Assembly (NCBI RefSeq): GCF_000156335.1 | Contig: NZ_DS999213.1 | Span: 378,400-442,399, forward strand | Direction of reading: 5' to 3' | DNA length: 64,000 bases | Source: Roseobacter sp. GAI101 | GTDB taxonomy: Bacteria; Pseudomonadota; Alphaproteobacteria; Rhodobacterales; Rhodobacteraceae | Shown here: in pieces, positions 56,385 to 64,000 of the stretch | How the letters are laid out: every line of letters starts with the position of its first letter | How positions within the stretch are numbered: position 1 is the first letter of the stretch | Translations under genes and position numbers: made by a program | The notes under the pieces: generated by a model | What the model was told of the DNA's origin: nothing | The model's database searches: none | Seen by the model: the letters and a program-made list of their open reading frames with translations, nothing else

Positions 56385-56885
56385 TTAGGCGGATTTGGCG
56401 AACGGTTCGACCCATGTGGGCGGCAGATCAGAGGGCAGATGCACGACCTGCACAATCTCGTTCAACGTGTCGCAGCTTGGCCCGACGCCATTGCGCACAG
56501 CGAAGACCGCGATGTCGTAGTTCACGATATCGGTCAACCGCTGGTCCCAGCTTTCCAGTGCGATCACCCGCGACACATAGCGGCAGCTTTCCAGCACCGC
56601 GCGCCGCGCTTCGAAGGGGGCCTTTGCCTGATGGTCCATCTCGGCGCAAAATGCGTCCGTGGCACAGCCCACGATCAATTCACTGCCAAGGGCGGACAAG
56701 CGGCCAAGCCACTGCGCGTGATGGGTGCTGAAACCGTCGAAACATCCATAGGTCAGCACACTGCGCAGCGGCGGCGTGGAAACCGGCCTGACCCCTGTTA
56801 CCGACAGGGCCGGGGTTGCGGGTAAAGGTGGTCTTGCCCGTGCCGATTGGGCAGCCCCAAAGGCTGTTTTTCTTCGATATATCAT
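56385..56885 (-). CDS. Nucleotidyltransferase-like protein with altered HxGH motif
   Basis: A 166-aa protein. The segment VLTYGCFDGFSTHHAQWLGRLSALGSELIVGCATD aligns with glycerol-3-phosphate cytidylyltransferase-type enzymes (usual pattern GxFDxxHxGH). Here the motif reads STHHAQW, so the second half of HxGH is changed; activity may be altered or lost. The first 40 residues are basic and low-complexity, so the true start may lie later than 56885. The RYVSRVIALE strand and DIAVFAV fit the Rossmann fold. The role is unknown. Confidence 0.6.
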   Translation of the reverse strand: MIYRRKTAFGAAQSARARPPLPATPALSVTGVRPVSTPPLRSVLTYGCFDGFSTHHAQWLGRLSALGSELIVGCATDAFCAEMDHQAKAPFEARRAVLESCRYVSRVIALESWDQRLTDIVNYDIAVFAVRNGVGPSCDTLNEIVQVVHLPSDLPPTWVEPFAKSA

Positions 56886-56998
56886 TGTGCCCGCTCATCG
56901 TTACCCGGGGTCTGCGCCCCTTTTGTAAAAGTGATTCTAAGCGCGCCGTGCCACAAAAGCAAAGCGTTTCTGACACTTGGGAAATGACAGATTTGGCG

Positions 56999-57640
56999 TC
57001 AGCCCTTGGCGCGCAGTTCGGCCAGTACTTGCGTCCATAATTCGGGCGGCTGCGCGCCCGGCACGGCGTGCTGGCCCGCGACGATAAAGGTCGGAACCGA
57101 ATTGATCCCCATCTCGCGGCTGTGGGCGTCGCGGTCGCGGATCGACTGGATGTCGGCGTCACTGGCCAGAAGCCGGGAAATCAGCGCCGCATCCAGCCCG
57201 ATGCCATCCGCGATATCGGACAATACTTCCAGATCGCCAATATCGCGCGCTTCGACGAAGTAGGATTTGAACAGGGCCGACACGGCTGCCGTCTGACGCC
57301 CCTCGATTCCCGCCCAATGGATCAGACGGTGCGCGTTCAGGGTGTTTGGCGTGCGCTTCATGTCTTCGAAATTGATCGTCAGACCGGCCTTTTTGGCGTG
57401 TTCGACGACGGGCGCATAGGCCTTGACCGCAGCTTCCTTACCACCGAACTTGCCCTCAAGATACGCGCGCCGGTCCATGCCACCCTCAGGCATGTCGGGG
57501 TTCAGCTGGAACGGATGCCATTCAATGACAAACGGGTGATCGGGTTCCGATGCCAGGGCCCGGTCCAGATGCGCCTTGCCGATATAGCACCAAGGGCAAA
57601 TCGGGTCGGACATGATATCAAGCTTGATCGTATCGGTCAT
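56999..57640 (-). CDS. DsbA-family (FrnE-like) thiol oxidoreductase
   Basis: A 213-aa protein with a thioredoxin-like fold and CPWC active site in DIMSDPICPWCYIGKAHLDRAL, followed by an inserted helical domain and the cis-Pro loop INSVPTFIVAG. It has no signal peptide, so it acts in the cytoplasm, like FrnE/2-hydroxychromene-2-carboxylate isomerase relatives. Its ATG overlaps the acyl-CoA ligase stop by 4 bases, suggesting a joint pathway. Confidence 0.85.
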   Translation of the reverse strand: MTDTIKLDIMSDPICPWCYIGKAHLDRALASEPDHPFVIEWHPFQLNPDMPEGGMDRRAYLEGKFGGKEAAVKAYAPVVEHAKKAGLTINFEDMKRTPNTLNAHRLIHWAGIEGRQTAAVSALFKSYFVEARDIGDLEVLSDIADGIGLDAALISRLLASDADIQSIRDRDAHSREMGINSVPTFIVAGQHAVPGAQPPELWTQVLAELRAKG

Positions 57641-59151
57641 TTTTGCGCCTCATAGGCCGCACGCAGCGCGCGCCGCAGCAATTTGCCGTTTGCGCCCATG
57701 GGCAGCTCCGGCACGTGAACATAAAGGCGCGGCTGTTTGTAGCGCGCCAAGTTGTCCTGTGCATAAAGCGCCAGCGCGGCTTCGTCCAGCGGGGTGTCGG
57801 CGGTGTAGAAGGCGGCAATCACGGTGACATCGGCGCGGACTTCGACTTCGGTCGCCCCGACGGCGCTGATGCCGGGGAATTTCGCGAGGCTCTGTTCGAC
57901 TTCGATTGGCGACACGCGAAAGCCGCCGGCGTTCATCATGTCGTCATTGCGCCCCAGATAGGTGATCTGGCCGTCCTCGCCCATCACCCCTTGATCGCCG
58001 GTCAGAAACCAGTCGCCCTGGTATTTCGCCGCTGTCTGTTCGGGCGCACCCAGATAGCCCAGCATCAGCCCCGGATCACTATTGTGAACTGCAATCGTGC
58101 CTTCGGTTCCGACCGGGACAGGGCCATCCTCGCCGATCAACGCGATCTGCCGTCCGTGCTGGGGCTGCCCCAGGGTCCCGGACCGTGCGGGCGTGCCGGG
58201 GGAGGCCGAGATGAAGGTGGAACATTCCGACATGCCATAGGCCTCGCAAATCGACAGGCCGCTGGCGTCCAGCCATGCGGTGCGAAGGCTTTCGGGCAGC
58301 TTTTCTCCGGCACTCAGCCCATGGCGCAGGTTGGAAGGGCTGATATGGGTGTGATGCTTGAGGATCTGGCGGTACACGCCCGGCGCGGCAGCAAAAATCG
58401 TCGCGGCGTGTTGTTCCATCAACGCGGGCAGCGCGGCGGGCAGGGTCCCGGCCGCGGGGATCAACGCTGTTGCGCCCATCGTCCAGGGGTCCATCAGGCC
58501 CGTCCCCAGCGTGTAGGTCCAGTTGAACGCGCCCGCATGCATGACACGGTCGTCCGGCCGCAGCCCGTACCAGCCGTCGAACATCATCTGCCGCGCCCAG
58601 ATTGCGCGATGCGCATGCATCACGGCACTTGGTTTGCCGGACGTTCCCGAGGTGTAGATGATATAGCCCAACCGGTCCGGATCGCCCATGTGCCACGCGG
58701 CCGGGGGCAAGTCGCGCATGGCGCGCAGCGCATCAAGCGAAACGTTCTGCGGGGTGTCGGGACAGGCCACGTCAGGATCGCGCAGGATCGCCTTGGGGCT
58801 GAGCGTGGTAATCATCGCCGCGACTTCGCCTTGCGTCAACGCGGCCGCTGTGGGCACGGGCACCAGACCGGCAGCCAACGCCCCAAGATAGGCCAGCGGG
58901 AAATCCACCGTATTGCCAAGGCGCATCAAGACGATGTCACCAAGGGCCAGTCCCAAAGCCAAAAGCCCCGTCGCCGTGCCCCGGACTGCGGCCTCCAGCG
59001 CGGCAAAGCTCCAGTCCTCGGACCCTTGCGGACCCAGTACGGACAGGGCCGTCTTGTCCCCCAGGGTTGCGGCCTGCGCCAGAACGTGCGCAGCCATATT
59101 GAACGGGGCGGGGCAGGGTTTGAACCCGGGTGCGGCAGAGATCGATATCAT
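57637..59151 (-). CDS. AMP-forming acyl-CoA ligase
   Basis: A 504-aa adenylate-forming enzyme. The P-loop is YIIYTSGTSGKPSAVMHAHR, the adenine site is in YGMSECSTFIS, the hinge is DWFLTGDQGVMGEDGQITYLGRNDDMMNAGG, and the catalytic C-terminal Lys is probably in GANGKLLRRAL. Similar enzymes activate aromatic or short-chain acids (benzoate-CoA ligase type). The substrate is unknown; it is coupled with a FrnE-like protein and divergent from an XRE-cupin regulator that may control it. Confidence 0.87.
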   Translation of the reverse strand: MISISAAPGFKPCPAPFNMAAHVLAQAATLGDKTALSVLGPQGSEDWSFAALEAAVRGTATGLLALGLALGDIVLMRLGNTVDFPLAYLGALAAGLVPVPTAAALTQGEVAAMITTLSPKAILRDPDVACPDTPQNVSLDALRAMRDLPPAAWHMGDPDRLGYIIYTSGTSGKPSAVMHAHRAIWARQMMFDGWYGLRPDDRVMHAGAFNWTYTLGTGLMDPWTMGATALIPAAGTLPAALPALMEQHAATIFAAAPGVYRQILKHHTHISPSNLRHGLSAGEKLPESLRTAWLDASGLSICEAYGMSECSTFISASPGTPARSGTLGQPQHGRQIALIGEDGPVPVGTEGTIAVHNSDPGLMLGYLGAPEQTAAKYQGDWFLTGDQGVMGEDGQITYLGRNDDMMNAGGFRVSPIEVEQSLAKFPGISAVGATEVEVRADVTVIAAFYTADTPLDEAALALYAQDNLARYKQPRLYVHVPELPMGANGKLLRRALRAAYEAQK

Positions 59152-59216
59152 GCGCCATCGCTAGCGCGACCTCTGACCCGTTGCAAGCCAGATGGCGCGG
59201 CGCTAGAAGCAAAGGC

Positions 59217-59840
59217 ATGTCGGATGCAGCCCCCAAATCCATGATCCAGATCGCCCGCGAAAGCGGCGAAGCTGAAACCGCGCCCCCTGTAGACCTTGGT
59301 GCGCGGGTTCGCGAACTGCGCAAAGCCCGCAGCTGGACGCTGGAACAGGCGGCCAATCAGGCGGGGCTGGCGCGGTCCACGCTCAGCAAGATCGAAAACG
59401 GGCAGATGTCGCCCACCTATGACGCGTTGAAAAAGCTGGCGGTCGGGCTGGAAATTTCCGTCCCGCAACTTTTCACGCCGCCCTCGGCGGGGCAGATCAA
59501 CGGGCGCATGGTGGTCACCAAATCGGGCGATGGGGCTGCCAAAGCCACCACGACCTATGAACATGAACTGCTGGCAGATACCCTGCGCAAGAAACAGATG
59601 CTTCCCTACCGCGCCCGTATCCGCGCCCGGAAGATGGAAGAATTCGACGGCTGGGTGCGCCACGATGGCGAAGAATTCCTGTATGTGCTGACTGGCGTCA
59701 TCCAGCTTTATACCGAATTCTACGAACCCGTCGAAATGCGCCGCGGCGACAGCGCCTATTACGACGCCACGATGGGCCATAACGTGATCTCGACCAGCGA
59801 CGAAGATGCTACCATTCTCTGGGTCACTTCGCTGACGTAA
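59217..59840 (+). CDS. XRE-family regulator with C-terminal cupin
   Basis: A 207-aa protein. The HTH covers about residues 25-80 (LGARVRELRKARSWTLEQAANQAGLARSTLSKIENGQMSPTYDAL), and a cupin domain covers about 130-207 (DGWVRHDGEEFLYVLTGVIQLY, MRRGDSAYYDATMGHNVIS). Such proteins sense small ligands through the cupin. It is divergent from the acyl-CoA ligase gene by 65 bp, so regulation of that gene and itself is likely. Confidence 0.87.
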   Translation: MSDAAPKSMIQIARESGEAETAPPVDLGARVRELRKARSWTLEQAANQAGLARSTLSKIENGQMSPTYDALKKLAVGLEISVPQLFTPPSAGQINGRMVVTKSGDGAAKATTTYEHELLADTLRKKQMLPYRARIRARKMEEFDGWVRHDGEEFLYVLTGVIQLYTEFYEPVEMRRGDSAYYDATMGHNVISTSDEDATILWVTSLT

Positions 59841-59853
59841 TCCGCTGCGCGTG

Positions 59854-59875
59854 CTTCATTTTGCCAGAAAAACTC
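59854..59875 (-). repeat. Dispersed repeat B, copy 3 (inverted)
   Basis: CTTCATTTTGCCAGAAAAAC then TC is the reverse complement of repeat B with one mismatch. It lies 13 bases after the regulator stop, between convergent genes. Confidence 0.7.
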
Positions 59876-59915
59876 TCCCCGAAGGGCCGCTCGGCCGCGC
59901 GTCCCAACGGTCGCT

Positions 59916-60581
59916 TTAATCGTCCAGCAACGCCTTCAACGCAACATGCGCGATGCCAACTGCGGCCAGTTGGACCAGCAGGAACGCCGGAATATGCAAC
60001 GGATTGATCCCTGCAAAGGTATCTGAAAACCCGCGTGCAAAGGTGACTGCCGGATTGGCGAAACTGGTGGAGGCCGTGAACCAATAGGCCCCGGTGATAT
60101 AGAGGGCGACAAGCGTCGGCACCGCCTCTTTGTTGGCGCGCAGCCCCCCGAAAATGACCAAAAGCAGTCCGAAAGTCGCGACACCTTCGGAAAACCACTG
60201 TGCACCACCGGTGCGGTGCATCGTCAAAGACCATTGAAATATCGGCAGGTCGAACATCGCGTGGGTCGTCCAGACACCGATCAGGCCGCCAATGACCTGT
60301 GCAGGGATATAGCCCGCCAAATCACGCAAGGGCAGTTCGCCACGCAGGAAGAACGCCAGTGACACCGCCGGATTGAAATGCGCGCCCGAAATCGGGCCCA
60401 GCACGGTGATGATCACATAAAGCATGCAGCCAGTGGCGATGGCATTGGCCAGCAGGGTGATCGCCACGTTGCCTTGCGCAAGCGCGGCCCCCATCACCCC
60501 CGAGCCGATCACCGAGATCAGCAACAGCGCGGTGCCAAGCGCTTCGGCAGCCAGCTGCCGTTTCACGCGATCTGCCCACAT
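59916..60581 (-). CDS. aqpS: Aquaglyceroporin of the arsenic-linked AqpS type
   Basis: A 221-aa MIP-family channel with six hydrophobic segments and both NPA loops: HFNPAVSLAF and SFANPAVTFARGF. Because it overlaps arsC by 19 bases, it probably exports arsenite produced by ArsC, as described for AqpS in rhizobia, where it replaces an ArsB pump. Start MWADRVKRQL at 60581 lies within arsC. Confidence 0.85.
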   Translation of the reverse strand: MWADRVKRQLAAEALGTALLLISVIGSGVMGAALAQGNVAITLLANAIATGCMLYVIITVLGPISGAHFNPAVSLAFFLRGELPLRDLAGYIPAQVIGGLIGVWTTHAMFDLPIFQWSLTMHRTGGAQWFSEGVATFGLLLVIFGGLRANKEAVPTLVALYITGAYWFTASTSFANPAVTFARGFSDTFAGINPLHIPAFLLVQLAAVGIAHVALKALLDD

Positions 60582-61039
60582 AGGGTCAGGTGTTTTTGCA
60601 GTGCCGCGCGGTCCATCGTGGCCAGAGGGGCCGCCAGAAAATGGTCGGCCCGACGTTTCAGGATCGCATAGGCCTCGGCAAATGCGGCGGGGGCCTCCGT
60701 TTCGCTGGCGGCAGCAGGGTCTTCGACCCCCCAATGGGCGCGCAGCGGGGTGCCGGGCCACATCGGGCATGTTTCGGCGGCGGCAGAGCCGCAGACGGTG
60801 ATCACGATATCCACCGGTGCCGCGTCGTCGCCGCCAAACTCGTCCCAGCTTTTGGACCGGAAGCCGCTGGTGTCATGGCCCAGGTTGCCCAGCAATGTGA
60901 TGGCATGAGGGTTCACCTGCCCGGCGGGCTGGCTGCCGGCGGAATAGGCCTGGACCACGTCCGCCCCATGATGGTTCAGCAGCGATTCCAACAGGATGGA
61001 GCGGGCAGAATTGCCTGTGCATAAAACCAATATCTTCAT
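60563..61039 (-). CDS. arsC: Arsenate reductase, low-molecular-weight phosphatase type
   Basis: A 158-aa protein with the nucleophile loop LCTGNSARSIL (Cys8) and the downstream redox/acid region DIVITVCGSAAAETCPMWPG including further Cys residues. It reduces arsenate to arsenite. No arsR, arsB or acr3 gene lies beside it, and only 85 bp separate it from the YejA-like gene, so its regulator is elsewhere or shared. The start at 61039 gives MKILVLCTGN, the family start. Confidence 0.9.
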   Translation of the reverse strand: MKILVLCTGNSARSILLESLLNHHGADVVQAYSAGSQPAGQVNPHAITLLGNLGHDTSGFRSKSWDEFGGDDAAPVDIVITVCGSAAAETCPMWPGTPLRAHWGVEDPAAASETEAPAAFAEAYAILKRRADHFLAAPLATMDRAALQKHLTLCGQIA

Positions 61040-61124
61040 CGCGGGTCTCCGGACACTGTTTGTTTCTCGTCCCGATGCTTTTGTGCACGGCAGAGCATCA
61101 TGGCAAGTGAAGGTTTTGTGACAC

Positions 61125-62945
61125 TCAGCTGTCGGGATCGATCCACCAGACTTCGGGCATGTAATTCGGCCCGTCACCATAAAGCGGCACCCGATCGGGA
61201 TATTTCAGGGCAGCGATATGCGCGATGCGGTCTTGGGTGAACTGCCAGAACGGAATCACATAGCGCCCGGCGGTCAACACGCGGTCCAGCGCGCGGGTGG
61301 CCGTGGTAAACTCCTGCGTGCTTTGCGCCCCGACCATCCGGTCGATCAGCGCGTCGATGGCGGGTGATTTTGCCCCCATCAGATTGCGACTGCCCGGCTG
61401 GTCTGCGGCCTCGGACCCCCAGTAATAGCGCTGTTCATTGCCGGGGCTTAGCGACAGCGCGCGGCGAAAGATTGCCATATCGAAATCGAACTCGTTGTTG
61501 CGGGCTACAAACTGCGCGTCATCCACTGCATCCACCGTCGCCTCGATCCCCAGACGCTTGAGCGCCTGAATATAAAGCTCGGCGATGGCCATGTTTTCGG
61601 TGCTGCCCTTGGACAGCAAGATGGCAAAGCGCAGCGGCTGGCCTGCGTTGTCGCGCATGGTGCCGTCCTGCGCGGTAAACCCGGCATCTTCAAGCGCCTT
61701 CATTGCGGCGCGGATCCCTGCACGGTTGCGCGCCGATCCATCCGACACGGGCAGGGCATAGCCCTCGATCGTGCCTTCGGGCAGGGTGTCTTTGAACGGG
61801 GCCAACATGTCGGCGACCTGCGCGCCCGCTGGCCCCGGTTCCATCGCGAGGGGCGAGTTCGAGAAATACGAGGTGATGCGCGGCTGTGCCCCGCCGGTCA
61901 AGGTTTCATTGATATACTCGAAGTTGAACGCGGCAATCAGCGCCTCGCGCACGCGAATGTCATCGAAAGGCCCGCGCCGTGTGTTCATCACAAAGCCGGT
62001 CATGCCGGACGGTTTCTGATGCTGGAAGGTGGATTTCACCACCTCACCACGCTGGACCGCCGGAAAGTCATATTGCGTGGCCCAGTTTTCAGCGTTGAAT
62101 TCGCGGATTGCCGAGATTTCTCCGGCCTTGAACCCTTCGAACAGCACATTGGCATCGCCGTAGAAATCCAGTTTGATCTGGTCAATGTTATGGGTGCCCC
62201 GGCGAAACGGCACGTCCTTGCCCCAATAGTCAGGGTTGCGCGTCAGCGTCACCTGACGGCCCGCCTGATAATCGGTGACCCTGTAAGGCCCGCTGCCCAT
62301 GGGGATGTCGGCAAGCGGCGCATTGGCAAAATCGAGGCCTTCCCATTGCGCCTTGCTCAGGATCGGGCGCATGCCCGCCAACAGCGCCAGTTCGTGGTTT
62401 TCCGTGTTGAACGTCATGCGCACGCTGCGCGGCCCGGTCTGGGTCAGCGTATCGATCTGCGCACGCAGACCGTGGTAACGCGGGTGACCTTCTGACCCAA
62501 GAAGATCGTAGCTGAAGATCACATCTTCGGGGGTCACGGGGGTTCCATCCGCGAATCGAGCCTCCGGTCTGAGGGTGAATTCCACCCAGGAACGGTCCTC
62601 TGCGACGTCTATCGATTCGGCCAAAAGCCCGTAAAGGGTGAAGGGTTCGTCCCATGACCGGCCCATCAGGGTCTCGTGGGTGAAAAAAGGCAGCTGCCAG
62701 GGGGCGGTGCCCTTTCGTACGAAAGGATTAAGGCTGTCGAAGCCGCCAGTGTTACCCAGCACGATTGCGCCACCCTTGGGCGCATCGGGGTTGGCATAAG
62801 GGAGCGACACAAAATCCTGTGGTAGCGCGGGGGTGCCGTACATAGATATCCCGTACGTCGGTTCCGCGCTGGCAGTACCGGCACAGAGAATCAGTGAAGA
62901 AACCGTCGCAACTGCCCGACAGGTTTGGAAAAAATATGAAGCCAT
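61125..62945 (-). CDS. YejA-like oligopeptide/microcin C-type ABC binding protein
   Basis: A 606-aa periplasmic protein with signal peptide about 1-27 (TVSSLILCAGTASA) and a family 5 binding-protein body (FDSLNPFVRKGTAPWQ, TFTAQ-type lobe sequences, IRVREALIAAFNFEYINETL). YejA-type proteins deliver peptides to a YejBEF transporter, whose genes are not next to it here; downstream lies arsC-aqpS. It is thus an orphan receptor. Divergent from bdhA with about 300 bp between. Confidence 0.82.
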   Translation of the reverse strand: MASYFFQTCRAVATVSSLILCAGTASAEPTYGISMYGTPALPQDFVSLPYANPDAPKGGAIVLGNTGGFDSLNPFVRKGTAPWQLPFFTHETLMGRSWDEPFTLYGLLAESIDVAEDRSWVEFTLRPEARFADGTPVTPEDVIFSYDLLGSEGHPRYHGLRAQIDTLTQTGPRSVRMTFNTENHELALLAGMRPILSKAQWEGLDFANAPLADIPMGSGPYRVTDYQAGRQVTLTRNPDYWGKDVPFRRGTHNIDQIKLDFYGDANVLFEGFKAGEISAIREFNAENWATQYDFPAVQRGEVVKSTFQHQKPSGMTGFVMNTRRGPFDDIRVREALIAAFNFEYINETLTGGAQPRITSYFSNSPLAMEPGPAGAQVADMLAPFKDTLPEGTIEGYALPVSDGSARNRAGIRAAMKALEDAGFTAQDGTMRDNAGQPLRFAILLSKGSTENMAIAELYIQALKRLGIEATVDAVDDAQFVARNNEFDFDMAIFRRALSLSPGNEQRYYWGSEAADQPGSRNLMGAKSPAIDALIDRMVGAQSTQEFTTATRALDRVLTAGRYVIPFWQFTQDRIAHIAALKYPDRVPLYGDGPNYMPEVWWIDPDS

Positions 62946-63024
62946 TTTTGAAACAATCCCACTCTGCCCTTGTTTTCTTGGTCGAAGTCTTAACGGTGCA
63001 AGCAGGGGTTATCAAACTTTAAGC

Positions 63025-63053
63025 TTGGATTGCGCGGCCATATTGCGTATAAA
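63025..63053 (+). promoter_or_regulatory. Predicted sigma-70 promoter
   Basis: TTGGAT (63025-63030), 17-bp spacer, TATAAA (63048-63053). Transcription would start near 63060. No ORF follows before the terminator at 63107-63136. Confidence 0.6.
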
Positions 63054-63059
63054 GATCTC

Positions 63060-63136
63060 ACTGCTCGATAGGTTTCTTGCCTGTATGAAACCTGCCTCAA
63101 TAACTTAACGTCCGCTTCGTGCGGACGTTTTTTTTT
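63060..63136 (+). ncRNA. Candidate small RNA between the YejA-like gene and bdhA
   Basis: Start near 63060 from the promoter above; end at an intrinsic terminator. AGGTTTC (63070-63076)/GAAACCT (63087-63093) forms a 7-bp hairpin with a 10-base loop. A single-stranded stretch with CCTGCCTCAATAACTT follows. The terminator has stem AACGTCCGC/GCGGACGTT (63107-63129, loop TTCGT) and at least eight T. The length is about 77 nt. It could instead be a leader attenuator of bdhA, 121 bp downstream. No known RNA family was recognised. Confidence 0.55.
63107..63136 (+). terminator. Intrinsic terminator of the candidate small RNA
   Basis: A perfect 9-bp stem (AACGTCCGC/GCGGACGTT, loop TTCGT) followed by a run of T to 63136. 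It stands upstream of bdhA and does not follow any protein gene on the plus strand. Confidence 0.85.
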
Positions 63137-63250
63137 GCCATCGCGCTCGCGAGAGATCGGCAATATCTCGGGCATCCTTCGAGGGATTACCCATTTTCTT
63201 TGCAGCCGCCGCACTGCATGATGCGCTCGCAGAAACCGCAGGAGAAGACT

Positions 63251-64000
63251 ATGGCCTATAGCATCGATCTATCTGGAAAAACCGCCGTCATCACGGGATC
63301 AAATTCGGGCATCGGCCTCGGGATCGCTTGGGGGCTTGCGCGCGCAGGGGCGGACGTCGTGCTCAATTCCTTTACCGATCGGGACGAGGATCACGCCCTG
63401 GCTGAAGAAATCGCGAAAGAGACCGGCGTGAAGGCACGCTATCTGAGGGCCGACATGTCTAAGGCGGATGAATGCCGCCAGCTGATCAAAGACGCGAAGG
63501 TCTGCGATATCCTGGTGAACAACGCGGGCATCCAGCATGTTGCCCCGATCCCTGATTTTCCGATGGATAAATGGGACGCAATCATTGCGATCAATTTGAA
63601 CTCGGCCTTCCATACCTCGGCGATCGCATTGCCGATGATGCGCGCAGCGGGTTGGGGCCGGGTGATCAACATCTCGTCCGCCCATGGTCTGACGGCATCA
63701 CCCTTCAAATCAGCCTATGTCGCGGCCAAACACGGGATCGTCGGGCTGACCAAAGTCACGGCCCTTGAAACCGCCAAAGAGCCGATCACCTGCAACGCCA
63801 TTTGCCCCGGCTATGTCCTGACCGATATCGTTGAAAAGCAAGTTCCCGACACGATGAAGGAATATGACATGACCCGTGACGAGGTGATCAAGAACGTCAT
63901 GCTTGAACGCCAACCCAGCAAGGAATTCGCAACGGTCGAACAACTGGGTAGCACGGCGACGTTCCTGTGTTCCGACGCCGCAGCGCAAATCACCGGCACA
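63251..64000 (+). CDS. bdhA: 3-hydroxybutyrate dehydrogenase (partial, cut by window end)
   Basis: The first 250 codons of a short-chain dehydrogenase continue to the last base without a stop. NAD-binding TGSNSGIGLGIAWGL, NNAGIQHVAPI, catalytic Ser in VINISSAHGL and YxxxK in SAYVAAKHGIVGLTK are present. IQHVAPIPDFPMDKW and CPGYVLTDIVEKQ are typical of BdhA, which oxidises 3-hydroxybutyrate from polyhydroxybutyrate breakdown. Relatives are about 260 aa, so perhaps 10 residues are missing. GGAGAAG precedes the ATG. Confidence 0.9.
   Translation, partial: MAYSIDLSGKTAVITGSNSGIGLGIAWGLARAGADVVLNSFTDRDEDHALAEEIAKETGVKARYLRADMSKADECRQLIKDAKVCDILVNNAGIQHVAPIPDFPMDKWDAIIAINLNSAFHTSAIALPMMRAAGWGRVINISSAHGLTASPFKSAYVAAKHGIVGLTKVTALETAKEPITCNAICPGYVLTDIVEKQVPDTMKEYDMTRDEVIKNVMLERQPSKEFATVEQLGSTATFLCSDAAAQITGT

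Overview
The window is 64 kb of chromosome from an alphaproteobacterium, most probably a Rhodobacterales (Roseobacter-group) species. The evidence is the gene order yceD-rpmF-plsX-fabH-ihfA-merR, the nagZ-scpA-scpB run behind a SPOR-domain gene, the long-form dCTP deaminase, high GC with many 1-4 bp start/stop overlaps, and protein sequences that read as that group. There is no IS element, prophage, CRISPR array or rRNA. One tRNA (Pro-GGG) is present. It is mostly core genome with catabolic and stress islands, so most genes are recognisable.

Layout. 0.3-6.8 kb: a homoprotocatechuate (3,4-dihydroxyphenylacetate) meta-cleavage operon, hpaF-hpaE-hpaD-(aromatic amino acid decarboxylase)-hpaG-hpaH, divergent from its MarR-type regulator hpaR. 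A 41-bp perfect palindrome containing two overlapping mirror-image promoters lies between them. 6.9-12.8 kb: a BMP-type ABC importer (binding protein, double ATPase, two permeases) ending in a CodA-like deaminase, together a nucleobase-type salvage operon. 12.8-18.8 kb: an EEP-family phosphodiesterase, cardiolipin synthase, a non-pyrrolysine MttB-family methyltransferase, an outer-membrane beta-barrel protein and an aminotransferase. 18.8-26.4 kb: cysS behind a 13-codon leader ORF containing three Cys codons, cimA, a squalene/phytoene-synthase-like protein, an MFS exporter, cobK, alkA and an esterase. 26.6-30.2 kb: an HNH protein, xthA, a cluster of DnaA-box-like 9-mers, an unrecognised peptide gene with three LFTTSC repeats, an internal terminator, an unrecognised 350-aa partner gene, and erpA.

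30.3-43.6 kb is housekeeping: dgt, argS, SPOR protein, nagZ, scpAB, dcd, tRNA-Pro, a MerR protein with a long disordered tail, ihfA, fabH, plsX, rpmF, yceD and bamE. 43.6-54.9 kb: an OlsB-like acyltransferase, ABC-F ATPase, tyrS, anmK, a secreted Gly/Ser-rich protein, eno, two transporter-like membrane proteins and a DEAD-box helicase. 55-64 kb: a Bcr/CflA-type MFS pump, a nucleotidyltransferase-like protein, a DsbA/FrnE-type protein with an acyl-CoA ligase, an XRE-cupin regulator, arsC-aqpS, an orphan YejA-like binding protein, a candidate small RNA, and a 3-hydroxybutyrate dehydrogenase gene cut by the window end.

The least explained locus is 28.26-29.81 kb: DnaA-box-like sites, the LFTTSC-repeat peptide, the attenuator-like hairpin and the unknown partner gene. 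Other unusual signals are the Cys-rich leader ahead of cysS, a promoter-terminator unit with no gene at 63.03-63.14 kb, and two families of short dispersed repeats that sit almost only at convergent gene ends.
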